A stretch of DNA of 64,000 bases from Ligaoa zhengdingensis (GCF_014384885.1 NZ_JACRST010000001.1:434001-498000); one strand, 5' to 3'; counted from the first letter of the stretch, positions 49,762-59,284 are shown. Translations and numbers: made by a program. The notes: generated by a model not told the origin, from the sequence alone.

Positions 49762-50847
49762 TTAATATTTGATTGGATTGGCTGTCAGGTATTTTTTGAC
49801 CATCAGCGCGACCTTGAAGATGATGGCATGGTCAAACTCGCGCAGGTCGAGACCTGTCAGCTTCTTAATTTTCTCCAGCCGGTATACCAGCGTATTCCGG
49901 TGGACGAACAATTTGCGCGAAGTTTCCGAAACGTTGAGGTTATTTTCAAAGAACTTCTGGATGGTGAACAGGGTCTCCTGATCCAGGCTCTCGATCGAAC
50001 CCTTCTTGAACACCTCGCGCAGGAACATTTCACACAGGGTGGTGGGCAGCTGATAGATCAGCCTTGCAATGCCCAGGTTGTCATAGCTGACAATGGATTT
50101 TTCGGTGTCGAACACCTTGCCGACCTCGAGCGCGACCTGCGCCTCCTTGAAGGATTTGGCCAGGTCTTTAATCCCATCCACCGAGGTGCCGATACCGACC
50201 ACCGCACGGGTATGGAACTCGCCGCCCAGCGTATCCACGATGGAACGCGCCAGCTTTTCCAGGTCCTTCACCGCGATGCCGGTCTTGATCTCCTTGACAA
50301 GGACGATATCCGACTCGCTGATATTGAACACAAAATCTTTCTGTTTATCAGGGAACAGGTTTTGAATCACATCAAACGACGAGATATCGTTGGCCGCCAC
50401 CACGCGGATGAGCAACACGGCGCGGGACACATCGGTGTTAAAGTGCAGCTCCTTCGCCTTCACAAAGATGTCGCCCGGCAGAATGTTGTCGAGGATGATG
50501 TTCTTGATGAAGTTGTTGCGGTCGTATTTTTCGTCGTAATACTGCTTGATGGTGAGCAGCGATATGGCCAGCACATTGCAAAACTTCGCGGCCAGCTCGT
50601 CGCTTCCTTCCACAAATACGACATAGTCGGGCTTGATCCGGCTGCCGAACGGCTTGTAGGTGAAGCCGTCGCGCGTGAAGATCTCGTTCGGGTCGAGGTT
50701 TTCAAAGCTCATGAGCTCCGCCTTCTCGCCCACCCGGGTCAGATCGCTGCAGGAGATGATTGTCTCCGAGTCGTCGATCACACCAACTATTCTGTCGATG
50801 GAGTCCCGCATTTGATGGATTACGCCTTGAAACAGTCTGTTCGACAT
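49762..50847 (-). CDS. CdaR/PucR-type transcriptional regulator
   Basis: A 361-residue regulator. The C-terminal 55 residues are a PucR-type helix-turn-helix (NLNVSETSRKLFVHRNTLVYRLEKI, partial: VHRNTLVYRLEKI), preceded by a GGDEF-like/PucR central domain (VVGIGTSVDGIKDLAKSFKEAQ region). The N-terminal 140 residues are likely the sensor. Family members respond to sugar acids, purines or cell-wall fragments; the ligand cannot be deduced. Start ATG with AGAAGGGG upstream. It stands alone between ftsE and rsuA-like genes. Confidence 0.85.
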   Translation of the reverse strand: MSNRLFQGVIHQMRDSIDRIVGVIDDSETIISCSDLTRVGEKAELMSFENLDPNEIFTRDGFTYKPFGSRIKPDYVVFVEGSDELAAKFCNVLAISLLTIKQYYDEKYDRNNFIKNIILDNILPGDIFVKAKELHFNTDVSRAVLLIRVVAANDISSFDVIQNLFPDKQKDFVFNISESDIVLVKEIKTGIAVKDLEKLARSIVDTLGGEFHTRAVVGIGTSVDGIKDLAKSFKEAQVALEVGKVFDTEKSIVSYDNLGIARLIYQLPTTLCEMFLREVFKKGSIESLDQETLFTIQKFFENNLNVSETSRKLFVHRNTLVYRLEKIKKLTGLDLREFDHAIIFKVALMVKKYLTANPIKY

Positions 50848-51168
50848 AAAAATCCCCTTCTTTGCTTATTCTGTTCGGCAAATTGCCGAAATCCATTCGA
50901 TGTCATATCTGCCAATCATTCTTATTTTACCGAATAATTTGTCAACTTGCAACACAATAAACAAAAAAAGTTGTGGATGAATGTGCGAAATCTGCAAATA
51001 TTCTTTCCTACATCATCCTAGCTACCCATTTTACCCTAATATTATGAGAAAAATATGAACAAAAACTCTTTTTGTCCCGTAGTTTTGTGCCGTTTGCCCG
51101 ACAAATTTCGTCACATTGACCGCAGCCGTACCGACTGCAACCGGCAGAATGTGCAACGCTTCGCGCGG
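50848..51168. other. Intergenic region upstream of the CdaR-type gene
   Basis: No gene. It contains the promoter of the regulator (50924-50952) and AT-rich sequence with small inverted repeats such as TTCGGCAAATTGCCGAA (about 50876-50892), located between the promoter and the start codon. The rest is featureless to my reading. Confidence 0.6.
50924..50952 (-). promoter_or_regulatory. Promoter of the CdaR-type gene
   Basis: TTGCAA (50947-50952), 17-base spacer, TAAAAT (50924-50929). A TTGACA in the spacer is at the wrong distance. Confidence 0.65.
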
Positions 51169-51903
51169 CTATCCATTTTCGCCGCAGGATTCCGTGATTT
51201 TGGCCACCTCGTCCGGGATGAGCAACCGGCATTGTCCCGGTGCAAGCCGCGTATCGAGGTCGAGCGCGCCCATGCGCACCCGCTGAAGCGCCAGCACCCG
51301 GCGTCCAAAATGTTCAAACATCCGCTTAATTTGATGGTACATCCCCTCGACCAGAATCACCTCGACCCACTCCTGCGCGCCGGTTTCCAGCACACGCAGG
51401 CGCGCGGGCTTACAGGCCACATCGCGCTCCAGCGCAAAGCCCTCCTCAAACCGGCGGATGATCTCCTCATCGATGGGGAGGTCGAGCTGTGCGCGGTAGG
51501 TTTTTGGCACATGGCTTTTCGGCGACAGGATGCGGTGTGCAAACGCGCCGTCGTTGGTAATCAGCACAAAGCCGGTGGTATCCTTATCCAGCCTGCCCGC
51601 CGGAAAAAGGCCATCCCGCCGCAGTTCGTCCGGCACCAGGTCGAGCACCGTGCGGTCGCGCCCGTCCCGCGTGGCGCTCACCACCCCTTCAGGCTTGTTA
51701 AGCATCAGGTAGCTGAACCTGGTCAGCGCCAGCGGGTTGCCGAACAGCTCCACCCGATCCCGCTCCAGATCGATCTTTTGCTCGGCGGCTTTGGCCGGTT
51801 CCCCATTGACCCGCACCGCACCCTGGCGCACCAGCCCCCTGACATCCTTGCGTGAATACGGGGTCTGTGCGGCCAGCAGCTTGTCCAGTCGTTCCGGCTT
51901 CAT
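51169..51903 (-). CDS. RNA pseudouridine synthase, RsuA family
   Basis: A 244-residue enzyme with an N-terminal S4 RNA-binding domain (MKPERLDKLLA...RVNGE) and the RsuA/RluB/E/F catalytic domain. The catalytic Asp lies in the motif AGRLDKDTTG, and the KTYRAQL and GMYHQIKRMF segments are typical. RsuA acts on 16S U516 and RluB on 23S U2605; the length and the DKDTTG motif favour RsuA but do not prove it. ATG at 51903 follows GGAGGAGG. Confidence 0.9.
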   Translation of the reverse strand: MKPERLDKLLAAQTPYSRKDVRGLVRQGAVRVNGEPAKAAEQKIDLERDRVELFGNPLALTRFSYLMLNKPEGVVSATRDGRDRTVLDLVPDELRRDGLFPAGRLDKDTTGFVLITNDGAFAHRILSPKSHVPKTYRAQLDLPIDEEIIRRFEEGFALERDVACKPARLRVLETGAQEWVEVILVEGMYHQIKRMFEHFGRRVLALQRVRMGALDLDTRLAPGQCRLLIPDEVAKITESCGENG

Positions 51904-52064
51904 CGCAGCACCTCCTCCCGCTCCGGCATCCGACAGTTTGCTGTCAGTTTTGTATATCCTGACGGAAAATATCATTGTTTTTTAGTATAACATGAAAAGT
52001 GTCGGCTGAAAAGGTATCGGCGGCCAATCTAAACAAATTTTTTCGCTTTTTTCGTAAAAAACAT

Positions 52065-52111
52065 CAAAAAATGCCGGTTCGCAGCTTCTTTTTAGAAGAT
52101 TACGAACCGGC
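52065..52111 (-). terminator. Terminator of the DUF4830 gene
   Basis: Nine outer pairs (52073-52081 with 52103-52111) plus an inner CTTC/GAAG stem, then six T residues on the minus strand. Confidence 0.9.
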
Positions 52112-52125
52112 GCGAACGTTTTATG

Positions 52126-52863
52126 CTATTCTTCGTCGCTGATACCCTGCAAAATTTCCATCATCTCAGCCATTTCCTGATCCATGGTGTCCTGCACCGG
52201 CGGTTCTGCGGATGGGTCGACCGCCGTATCCTCGGCCAGCTCCACGCCCTCAGCTTCGGCAGCTTCTTCGGCCGGCAGGGTTTCGCCGCCTATCGTGTCC
52301 TCCACCACCGCTGTCTCCTCCGTCTCAGGCAGCGGCAGGGTCTGCGCCTGCGCCATCGCCGAGGAATCGGCCGCAAAGCCGTGCATAAATCCGTTGAGCT
52401 CCACCGAGCACACGTCGCCGCCGATCACCTTACCGTCGCAGACCAGCAAGTTGATGCGGGCGTTATCTGGGCATTCGGGGTAATTGGTGATCTTGTAAGT
52501 GTAGCGTTTACAGCGTTTTCCCTTGAATTTTTCCAAATTATAATTCTGCTTTTGCTGCAACTCGTTGTATTTGGTGTAAACCTCGTCGAACTCCTCAGGG
52601 ATGACGATTTCAGCGATCTCCTGCGGTTCCTCCTCGACCTCCCAGCCGAACTGGGCGATGAAGGCCAATCGGTCCCGTTCCGTCTTGGCCACCCCCTTGG
52701 CGGCATTTTTATCCAGCTTTGCGCCAACTTCCACCTCCGACTCCCCCTGCGGGTTGGAGATGCGCGCGCCCACGCCGTAGACAAACAGCGCGATCGCCGC
52801 CAAAAAAATTACGCCCGCCCCCAGAAGCCGTCCGCCCGAAATTTTATAGGACTTCACGAACAT
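52126..52863 (-). CDS. DUF4830 domain-containing membrane-anchored protein
   Basis: A 245-residue protein with one N-terminal membrane helix (about 14-32) and an extracytoplasmic DUF4830 domain (RLAFIAQFGWEVEEEP, FDEVYTKYNELQQKQNYNL, KRYTYKITNYP, LLVCDGKVIGGDVCSV). The C-terminal 75 residues are acidic and Glu/Ala-rich, probably disordered. Function unknown for the family. ATG at 52863 has GGGGG seven bases upstream; a start two codons earlier would leave no room for the site. Confidence 0.85.
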   Translation of the reverse strand: MFVKSYKISGGRLLGAGVIFLAAIALFVYGVGARISNPQGESEVEVGAKLDKNAAKGVAKTERDRLAFIAQFGWEVEEEPQEIAEIVIPEEFDEVYTKYNELQQKQNYNLEKFKGKRCKRYTYKITNYPECPDNARINLLVCDGKVIGGDVCSVELNGFMHGFAADSSAMAQAQTLPLPETEETAVVEDTIGGETLPAEEAAEAEGVELAEDTAVDPSAEPPVQDTMDQEMAEMMEILQGISDEE

Positions 52864-52947
52864 AGCCATTCCCCCGTCTATACAATGTCTTACCACCACT
52901 ATATGAGGAAACGGACAAAAATATATCCACTCTGGAAAAAAGGGCGC

Positions 52948-52980
52948 AAAACGGGGCTGCCCGCCGCAACGGACAGCCCC
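52948..52980 (-). terminator. Terminator of the EF-G-like gene
   Basis: Seven G/C-rich pairs (52953-52959 with 52974-52980), one mismatch, three more pairs; TTTT follows on the minus strand. Confidence 0.78.
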
Positions 52981-52992
52981 ACCGATCGCTCT

Positions 52993-55065
52993 TTATTCTT
53001 CTGCGTTCATCACCTGTGCGTCAGCGATGACCGCCGCTTCCAGCATCTTGGGCAGTTCCTCATACCGCTCGAAAACGAGGGTGAAGGAGCCGCGCCCCTG
53101 GGTCATCTGGCGCAATGCGGTAGTGAAGTCGTGCATCTCGCTCATGGGGACCTCGGCCTCGATCTCGGTGAGGCCGTCCTCCATCGGGTTCATACCGAGC
53201 ACACGGCCGCGGCGCTTATTGATGTCGCCCATCAGGTCGCCGGTATTGGATTCGGGGGTCATCACCTTCAGGCTGCCGATCGGCTCGAGCAGAACCGGAT
53301 TGGCCTGCGGCAGCGCCGCCTTGTAGGCGAGGGTCGCCGCCATCTTGAAGGACATTTCCGAGGAATCGACCGGATGGTAGGAGCCGTCCACCAGGGTCGC
53401 CTTCAGGCCGACCACCGGATACCCGGCCACCACGCCGTGTTTGACGCAATCGCGCAGGCCCTTTTCCACCGCCGGGAAAAAGTTTTTGGGCACGGCGCCG
53501 CCGAACACATTCTCGCAGAACTCCATCTCCTCGGATTCGCACGGCTCGAATTCGATCCATACGTCGCCGAACTGCCCGTGGCCGCCCGACTGTTTCTTGT
53601 GGCGGCCCTGCACCTTGACCTTCTTGCGGATGGTCTCGCGGTAGGGGACGCGCGGTTTTTCCAGCAGGACATCCACGCCGAATTTATTTTTGAGCTTGGA
53701 AACCAGCACATCGAGATGCTGCTCGCCCAGACCGGAAACCACCTGCTGTTTGGTCTCGACGTTGTTTTCGTAACTGACGGTCGGATCCTCCTCCATCAGC
53801 CGCTGGATGCTCGAAGCGATCTTGCCCTCGTCGCCCTTGGATTTGGGCGTGATCGCCATGGACATACAGGGCAGCGGATAGTCGATCTTCGGCAGCTTGA
53901 CCACGCGCTTGGGGTCGCACAGGGTGTCGCCGGTGTTGGCCGAAATCTTGGTGATGGCGCCGATGTCGCCCGCCGAGATAAATGCGGTGTCCTCCTGCTT
54001 TTTGCCCTTGATGTAGATGATCTTGCCCAGGCGCTCCGGCTGGCCGGTGGTGGCGTTGACCGGAATCAGGTCGCTCGAGAGCTTGCCTGCGATCACCTTG
54101 ACATAGGAAAGCTTGCCGACAAACGGGTCGGCCACCGTCTTAAACACATAGGCGGCCAGCGGCTGGGTGTCGTCGCACTCGATTTCCACCGCTTCGCCGT
54201 CGGCGTTCTCACCCACCTCGTCGGCGACCTTTTTGGCGGCCGGCAGCAGATCCGCGATACAATCGAGCATCATGTCCACGCCCTCCATGGTGAGGCTGGA
54301 GCCGCAGACCACGGGCGAAATGGTGCCCTCCCGCACGCCGTTGCGGATGCCGTCGATCGTCTCTTCGCGGGTGAACGCCTCGCCGGAGAAGAATTTTTCA
54401 AACAGGGTTTCGTCCGTCTCGGCAATTGCCTCGGACATCGCCTCCACCAGACCCTCGATCCGGTGGCCAGTATCGGGCATGGGAACCTCGCTCGCCTTGC
54501 CCGACGCATCGTATTTGTAAGCCTTCATATCTATAAGATTAATGTAACAGGATACGGCGTGGTTCTCATAGACAGGCACCACCAGAGGACAAACACTCGG
54601 GCCGAATTTGCCCTTTAACTCCTCGAGCACCTTGTAAAAATCGGCATTTTCCACGTCCAGCTTGGTGATCGCAAACATCTTTGCCTTTTTCTGCTGCGTC
54701 GCCAGCTTATATGCCTTCTCCGCGCCAACTGTTACCCCCGATTTTCCAGATAATACAATCATGACGCTGTCCGCCGCGCGAATGCCTTCGTAAAAGCCCG
54801 CGGCAAAATCGAACAATCCCGGAGTATCCAACAGGTTAATTTTTACAGAACCCCATGTGAGAGGGGCGACCGCCATAGAGACCGAAACTTTGCGCTTTGT
54901 TTCTTCCGGATCGAAATCACAAATGGTGTTCGCATCAGCCACCTTTCCCAGTCTATCTGTGGCGCCAGCTTTAAACAGCAGGGCCTCCGCCAAGGATGTT
55001 TTGCCTGAGCCACCATGCCCAGCCAAGGCAACGTTTTTGATTTTGTCTGCCAAGTATTGCCTCAT
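52993..55065 (-). CDS. EF-G-like translational GTPase (FusA2-type)
   Basis: A 690-residue protein with all five EF-G domains, but with non-canonical GTPase motifs. The P-loop is GHGGSGKT, switch II reads DTPGLFDF (Leu84 where EF-G has the catalytic His), and NKxD is TKLD (T134). It therefore belongs to the EF-G-like paralogues rather than to the main translocase. Paralogues of this type often have Tyr or other residues at the His position and weak or no ribosome-dependent GTPase activity. The role is unknown. ATG follows AAGGGGA. It is a single gene with its own promoter and terminator. Confidence 0.88.
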   Translation of the reverse strand: MRQYLADKIKNVALAGHGGSGKTSLAEALLFKAGATDRLGKVADANTICDFDPEETKRKVSVSMAVAPLTWGSVKINLLDTPGLFDFAAGFYEGIRAADSVMIVLSGKSGVTVGAEKAYKLATQQKKAKMFAITKLDVENADFYKVLEELKGKFGPSVCPLVVPVYENHAVSCYINLIDMKAYKYDASGKASEVPMPDTGHRIEGLVEAMSEAIAETDETLFEKFFSGEAFTREETIDGIRNGVREGTISPVVCGSSLTMEGVDMMLDCIADLLPAAKKVADEVGENADGEAVEIECDDTQPLAAYVFKTVADPFVGKLSYVKVIAGKLSSDLIPVNATTGQPERLGKIIYIKGKKQEDTAFISAGDIGAITKISANTGDTLCDPKRVVKLPKIDYPLPCMSMAITPKSKGDEGKIASSIQRLMEEDPTVSYENNVETKQQVVSGLGEQHLDVLVSKLKNKFGVDVLLEKPRVPYRETIRKKVKVQGRHKKQSGGHGQFGDVWIEFEPCESEEMEFCENVFGGAVPKNFFPAVEKGLRDCVKHGVVAGYPVVGLKATLVDGSYHPVDSSEMSFKMAATLAYKAALPQANPVLLEPIGSLKVMTPESNTGDLMGDINKRRGRVLGMNPMEDGLTEIEAEVPMSEMHDFTTALRQMTQGRGSFTLVFERYEELPKMLEAAVIADAQVMNAEE

Positions 55066-55179
55066 AGTAAGGTCCCCTTTCGTTCTGCCGGCCGCAATAA
55101 AAAAGTCGGCCGGCTGTTGAATTCATAATTGTATAATGTGGATAACTTTGCCAGATATCATCAAACAATTATAGTGTAT

Positions 55180-55207
55180 ATTATACTACAATTGCCAGAA
55201 GAATCAA
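55180..55207 (-). promoter_or_regulatory. Promoter of the EF-G-like gene
   Basis: TTGATT (55202-55207), 16-base spacer, TATAAT (55180-55185). A second TATAAT lies 12 bases downstream without a suitable -35. Confidence 0.72.
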
Positions 55208-55361
55208 GCAAATGGACAAAAAAACACCCAGCCGCCAAGAGAATTTGACGGCCAGGTATTGTGCAGTTTTAATAAACATGTCGCCCTTTTGCACCAGGTT
55301 CCCACGATTTGCCCGAAAATTTGCCCACATTCTGCTTTTGGGCCCAACTTTTTCACCCGGT

Positions 55362-58103
55362 TCAGATGCGGCGCAGCAGCGAAAAGAGCCAGACCGCAAT
55401 TCCCCACACCAGCTGATAGATCAGCACCGTGGGCATGGTGGTCTGTGCCATGCTGCCCATAAAGGAGAAGAAGGTGACCAGCGTATAGCCGAGGATCATG
55501 CCCACGATTTGGACGATGAGGCCGATATTGACCGCCACCTTGACGCTGGACGCCGCGGATACCGCGTGCGCAAAGCCCGCAAACGATCCGTTGTGCACGA
55601 TGTAGCCCTTGCTGTTTGCGCGCGGCCGCACCAGCTTTTCAAAGTTTGTGTGCAGCTTGGCGGGCAGAATGCGGATCATCTCCTCGGGCAGGTCGTAAAT
55701 GCGGGCGATCTTTGCCGCGGTGAGGTTGGGATCGACCGACCGCACTACGATGGAGATGCCCTTGTGCTCCAGCTCGCCGAGCACATAATCGACGTCGTCG
55801 TTGCGCACATAGCTGATGACGAACATCGCAGTCAATTCGCCCGAATTGGCCAGATAGAGGATATCGCGGTCCTCGGTGCGGTATTTCGCCTCGTAATCCT
55901 TGCTGGGGGTATCGATGCCGTGGAACCGCATCAGGTCGCTGTTGCCGATGAGCACCCGTTTGCCGCCCACCCAGGCGGAGACGCCCATCGCGTCTTCATA
56001 CACCAGGTTCTCCACCGGCTTGAGCATCTTGGTGTTGCCCTGGATGATGCGCAAAAAGATATTTTTTACCGCGCCGTTGCAGACGCAGAGCACGCTCGCC
56101 GCGTCCAGAATTGCCTCGTCGATGCGGTTTTTCTCAAAGGTTTTGATGTTATGCAGCAGCACCTCGTCGCTGGTGAACAGGTCGCACGCGTCGGCCAGCA
56201 CCACGTTGGTCTCGGCAAAGCGCTCCACCGCGTTGTAACCGGACAGGGCCGCCCCCTCTTTGGTGAGCACCCGGTAGGCCTTGTGCTGCGGCAGGCTGGC
56301 CACGATCGTGGCGGTGATGGGCGATGAAATCGCCAAAACCGCTGCAAAGGTGGAAAGAGCCACAAAGATGTTCTCGTTGAACACATAGGAGAGCACTGCC
56401 ACCACCACACTGCCCACAAAGATGATCGGCACCGTGATCTTGGCGATGTTGTCGCTGGTGTCGTCAGCATAGGACTGCTCCACGAAATTTTCGACAAAGC
56501 CGGTCGGCGCGCTGTAGGCGATGTGCGGCTCGTCGATGTTCATATCCCAGGTAAAATCGCGGCACAGGTCGCGCTGTTCGAGGTTTTGCGCGGTGTATTT
56601 CGGCGTATTCGAGGTGACGAACCGGAAGTTTCCGGTGATCCGCCCCACGGTGAACATCTTGCCTATGGTGTTAAACAGCAGGCCGAGCGAGGCCACCGCG
56701 AAATACAGATGGATGTCGTTATCGGCCAGCGCCGCAGGATGGAGCAGCAGCGAGACGCCCTGCATCACCGAGGCGAGCACCGCGAGCGAAGCGAGGGAAT
56801 CGTTGTTCGCCCTGAGGCGGAACAACCCGGCAACCCCCTCCGAGATGGTATTGTGGCAGAACAGCGCGGCGATCATCAGCAGCACCAGGTTGAGAATCAC
56901 AAAGACGGCGGGCGCGCCTGTGGCGGAAACCGCATCTAGCAGCGGGAGCGGCAGGCTCTCGGTGAACCCCAGATAAAGCAGCCCCAGGCTGCACAGAATG
57001 GTGGCGGTGAACCGCATCATCAAGCCACCGCGCAGGGTGTTGAGATCGGCCTTGACGCTGGAGGTCTCCTCCGTCGAATTGAATTCCTCCATCCCCATCC
57101 GGCTGGCCGGTTCGTCCTCGTAGTCGCCCGAATCGTCCTCCGCCGTCAACTCCTGCTCCGGCCCATTTTCTACCACGTGGAATGGGAGCGGCGGCGCGGC
57201 CCCTGCGGGAGCATCCTCCGTAATGCCAAAATCGGCGGCGTCAAACGCCGGTTTCTCCTTGCGTACAGGTTCCGGCGCCATCTGGGGCACGGGCTCCTCC
57301 GCGGTCTCCGCCTCGGCATGGAACTGGAACCCATGCTTGGGTTCCGGCGCCGGTTCCGCCGGCGCGGCGGGCGGCTCCTCGCGCGGCGCGGCTTTCTGTC
57401 TCGCCTCGGCCTGCCGCCGCTCGGGGGAATTCACCGGCGCGCCGAAATTGTTGCGGATTTCGCTCCATTCCGGGCGCCGGCGGGCGCCGGTTCCAATGGG
57501 AGAAAGCCCGCTGTATTTCATAATAAATTCGTCCGGCTCATCCTGGCGGCGGGCACTCGGCCGGCGAATCGACAGGGACTTGCGCCCACCGTCCTCCTCC
57601 GCCCGGCGGTTGTACCGATCCGCCTCCTGCGCCGCGGAATAAACGGCATCCACGGGGTCGTAATGAGCTTGTTCCCGTTCGTAGCTGCGGTAGGCTCGGT
57701 TGCGGGGCGGCTCGTCGTAAATGTCATAATCGCGCGGCAAGCGCACCGTGGCCTGCTGCGGCTCCCCCGCGCGGCGGCGCGGCGGGACAGGCCGGGAAAA
57801 ATAGTCGTCGTCATAGTCCCGCACCGGCCGGATCGGCCGATGGAGGACCGGGCGTCCAAAATCGTCGTCGTCCTCGTATTCCTGATATTCCTTTGTGGGA
57901 AGGGGACGCCCCGGTCTCTCGTAGTCGAAGTCATCGTAATCCGCTGTGCGGCGCGGCGGCTCGCGATAGGCGGCGTGCGGACGATCGTACGGGTCGGCCT
58001 CCGCTGTACGTCCATGGGATGCCGCGGCCTCCGCCGCGGCCTTGCCCGCTTTCTTCTGCTTGATTTCAGCAAGGATGCTGTCGATATCGTAATTGCGATC
58101 CAT
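55362..58103 (-). CDS. Degenerate P-type ATPase homologue with long disordered N terminus
   Basis: A 913-residue membrane protein. Residues 1-350 are low-complexity, rich in Arg, Pro, Asp, Glu and Tyr, starting with an amphipathic DYDIDSILAEIKQKK. From 360 on it follows the P1B-type ATPase plan: four helices (about 363-480), an actuator-like loop, two helices (556-600), a large cytoplasmic part, and two C-terminal helices (855-910). But the CPC-type motif is SSP (593-595), the DKTGTLT site is replaced by ADACDLFT (637-644), and TGD and GDGxND are absent. It cannot be phosphorylated in the normal way. Co-directional with rlmB, 33 bases upstream. Confidence 0.82.
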   Translation of the reverse strand: MDRNYDIDSILAEIKQKKAGKAAAEAAASHGRTAEADPYDRPHAAYREPPRRTADYDDFDYERPGRPLPTKEYQEYEDDDDFGRPVLHRPIRPVRDYDDDYFSRPVPPRRRAGEPQQATVRLPRDYDIYDEPPRNRAYRSYEREQAHYDPVDAVYSAAQEADRYNRRAEEDGGRKSLSIRRPSARRQDEPDEFIMKYSGLSPIGTGARRRPEWSEIRNNFGAPVNSPERRQAEARQKAAPREEPPAAPAEPAPEPKHGFQFHAEAETAEEPVPQMAPEPVRKEKPAFDAADFGITEDAPAGAAPPLPFHVVENGPEQELTAEDDSGDYEDEPASRMGMEEFNSTEETSSVKADLNTLRGGLMMRFTATILCSLGLLYLGFTESLPLPLLDAVSATGAPAVFVILNLVLLMIAALFCHNTISEGVAGLFRLRANNDSLASLAVLASVMQGVSLLLHPAALADNDIHLYFAVASLGLLFNTIGKMFTVGRITGNFRFVTSNTPKYTAQNLEQRDLCRDFTWDMNIDEPHIAYSAPTGFVENFVEQSYADDTSDNIAKITVPIIFVGSVVVAVLSYVFNENIFVALSTFAAVLAISSPITATIVASLPQHKAYRVLTKEGAALSGYNAVERFAETNVVLADACDLFTSDEVLLHNIKTFEKNRIDEAILDAASVLCVCNGAVKNIFLRIIQGNTKMLKPVENLVYEDAMGVSAWVGGKRVLIGNSDLMRFHGIDTPSKDYEAKYRTEDRDILYLANSGELTAMFVISYVRNDDVDYVLGELEHKGISIVVRSVDPNLTAAKIARIYDLPEEMIRILPAKLHTNFEKLVRPRANSKGYIVHNGSFAGFAHAVSAASSVKVAVNIGLIVQIVGMILGYTLVTFFSFMGSMAQTTMPTVLIYQLVWGIAVWLFSLLRRI

Positions 58104-58136
58104 GTTGATAACCCCCTCTGTCCACCCGACGGACCG

Positions 58137-58895
58137 CTACAGCTTCAAACGCTGCCGCGCGATCTCGTACATCAAAATACCGCCCGCGACCGAAGCATTG
58201 AGCGAATTGATGCTGCCGAGCATCGGCAGCGCCACAGTAAAGTCACATTTTTCCTTGATTAACCGGCCCACGCCGTTGCCTTCGCTGCCGACCACCAGGC
58301 CGACCGCGCCGGAGTAATCCACCTTGCACCAGGTCTGGCCGTCCATATCGGCGCAGTAAAGCCATACGCCGCGCCCCTTGAGCTCCTCCATCGCAGCTGC
58401 GAGGTTGGCCACCCGCACCACCGGAAGATAGCTGGCCGCACCGGCCGACGCCTTAAAAACGGTCGGCGAAAGCCCTGCGCTGCGCCGTTTGGGAATGATA
58501 ATCCCATGCGCACCGCTGCACTCCGCCGTGCGGATGAGCGCACCCAGGTTGTGCGGATCCTCGATTTCATCCGCTAAAATAACAAACAGCGGCTCCCCCT
58601 TCTCCTCGGCGCGCTGATAGACCTCCTCGAGGGTGCTGTAGCGCACGGCGGCCACTGTGGCCGCCACCCCCTGGTGCCCCTCGGTTCCGCACATGGCGTC
58701 CAGCTTTTGCTGGGTGACATCCTTCACCGGGATCCCCCGGTCGCGCGCCATGCCGATGATCCGGCCGATGCTGCCCTTTCCATCGCCCGCGGCGATGTAC
58801 AATTTATCCAGGCACTGGTCGGATTTGAGCGCCTCCAGTACCGCATTCCGGCCATAAATGAGGTCGGTCGGCCTTTCTTCCCTGTTCTGATTCAT
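58137..58895 (-). CDS. rlmB: 23S rRNA (guanosine-2'-O-)-methyltransferase RlmB
   Basis: Methylates G2251 in the peptidyl-transferase region of 23S rRNA. The 252-residue SpoU-family protein has an N-terminal substrate-binding domain (YGRNAVLEAL) and the knotted catalytic domain with motifs 1-3: DPHNLGALIRTAE, VVGSEGNGVG and LNASVAGGILMYE. ATG at 58895 follows AGGGG by ten bases. An extended -10 promoter element (TGCTATAAT) lies at 58974-58982. The pseudo-ATPase gene follows closely and is probably co-transcribed. Confidence 0.95.
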   Translation of the reverse strand: MNQNREERPTDLIYGRNAVLEALKSDQCLDKLYIAAGDGKGSIGRIIGMARDRGIPVKDVTQQKLDAMCGTEGHQGVAATVAAVRYSTLEEVYQRAEEKGEPLFVILADEIEDPHNLGALIRTAECSGAHGIIIPKRRSAGLSPTVFKASAGAASYLPVVRVANLAAAMEELKGRGVWLYCADMDGQTWCKVDYSGAVGLVVGSEGNGVGRLIKEKCDFTVALPMLGSINSLNASVAGGILMYEIARQRLKL

Positions 58896-58973
58896 CGCTG
58901 TTGTTCCCCTCTGTTGCGCCCCAGGCAAACCCGCGGGCGTTTTGGTCCGGTAAAACCGATCCTATGAATTCAA

Positions 58974-58982
58974 ATTATAGCA
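58974..58982 (-). promoter_or_regulatory. Extended -10 promoter of rlmB
   Basis: TGCTATAAT on the minus strand, 79 bases before the start codon; the -35 region (TTTTAT) is weak. Confidence 0.6.
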
Positions 58983-59020
58983 TAAAATGCGACACGATAA
59001 AACCACAAAGATTGAATTTT

Positions 59021-59284
59021 TTACAGCAGAACCACAGCGAGCGCCACAGCGGCCCCCACACCCGCCGCCCCCAGCAGCTTCAGGGTCTCGAACAGCGGCA
59101 GGCGCAACAACATGCGGCGCAGGCGACTTCCGCTCGCATTCTTCAAAAAATCGTCGGCATTCCGCTTGATTTCACTCTCATTCTCCGCGAGCCTGCGGTC
59201 CTTGACAAACAGAATGGCTCTCTCAAAATACTCGTTTTGGGTGTCCACGACCTCAATGATCTTCTTATTCACTCCACGCAGCAT
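59021..59284 (-). CDS. Small protein with C-terminal membrane anchor
   Basis: An 87-residue protein: a charged, probably helical N-terminal part (VNKKIIEVVDTQNEYFERAI) that may form a coiled coil, a basic stretch (SRLRRMLLRL), and a C-terminal hydrophobic segment (about 68-87) suited to tail anchoring. I recognise no family. ATG follows GAGGCGG by seven bases. It lies upstream of rlmB on the same strand. Confidence 0.6.
   Translation of the reverse strand: MLRGVNKKIIEVVDTQNEYFERAILFVKDRRLAENESEIKRNADDFLKNASGSRLRRMLLRLPLFETLKLLGAAGVGAAVALAVVLL

Noticed and set aside
52123..54618. 831-codon plus-strand frame opposite DUF4830 and the EF-G-like gene
   Set aside because: Crosses two real genes and the terminator between them; translated sequence is His/Arg/Gly/Leu-rich as typical of antisense frames.
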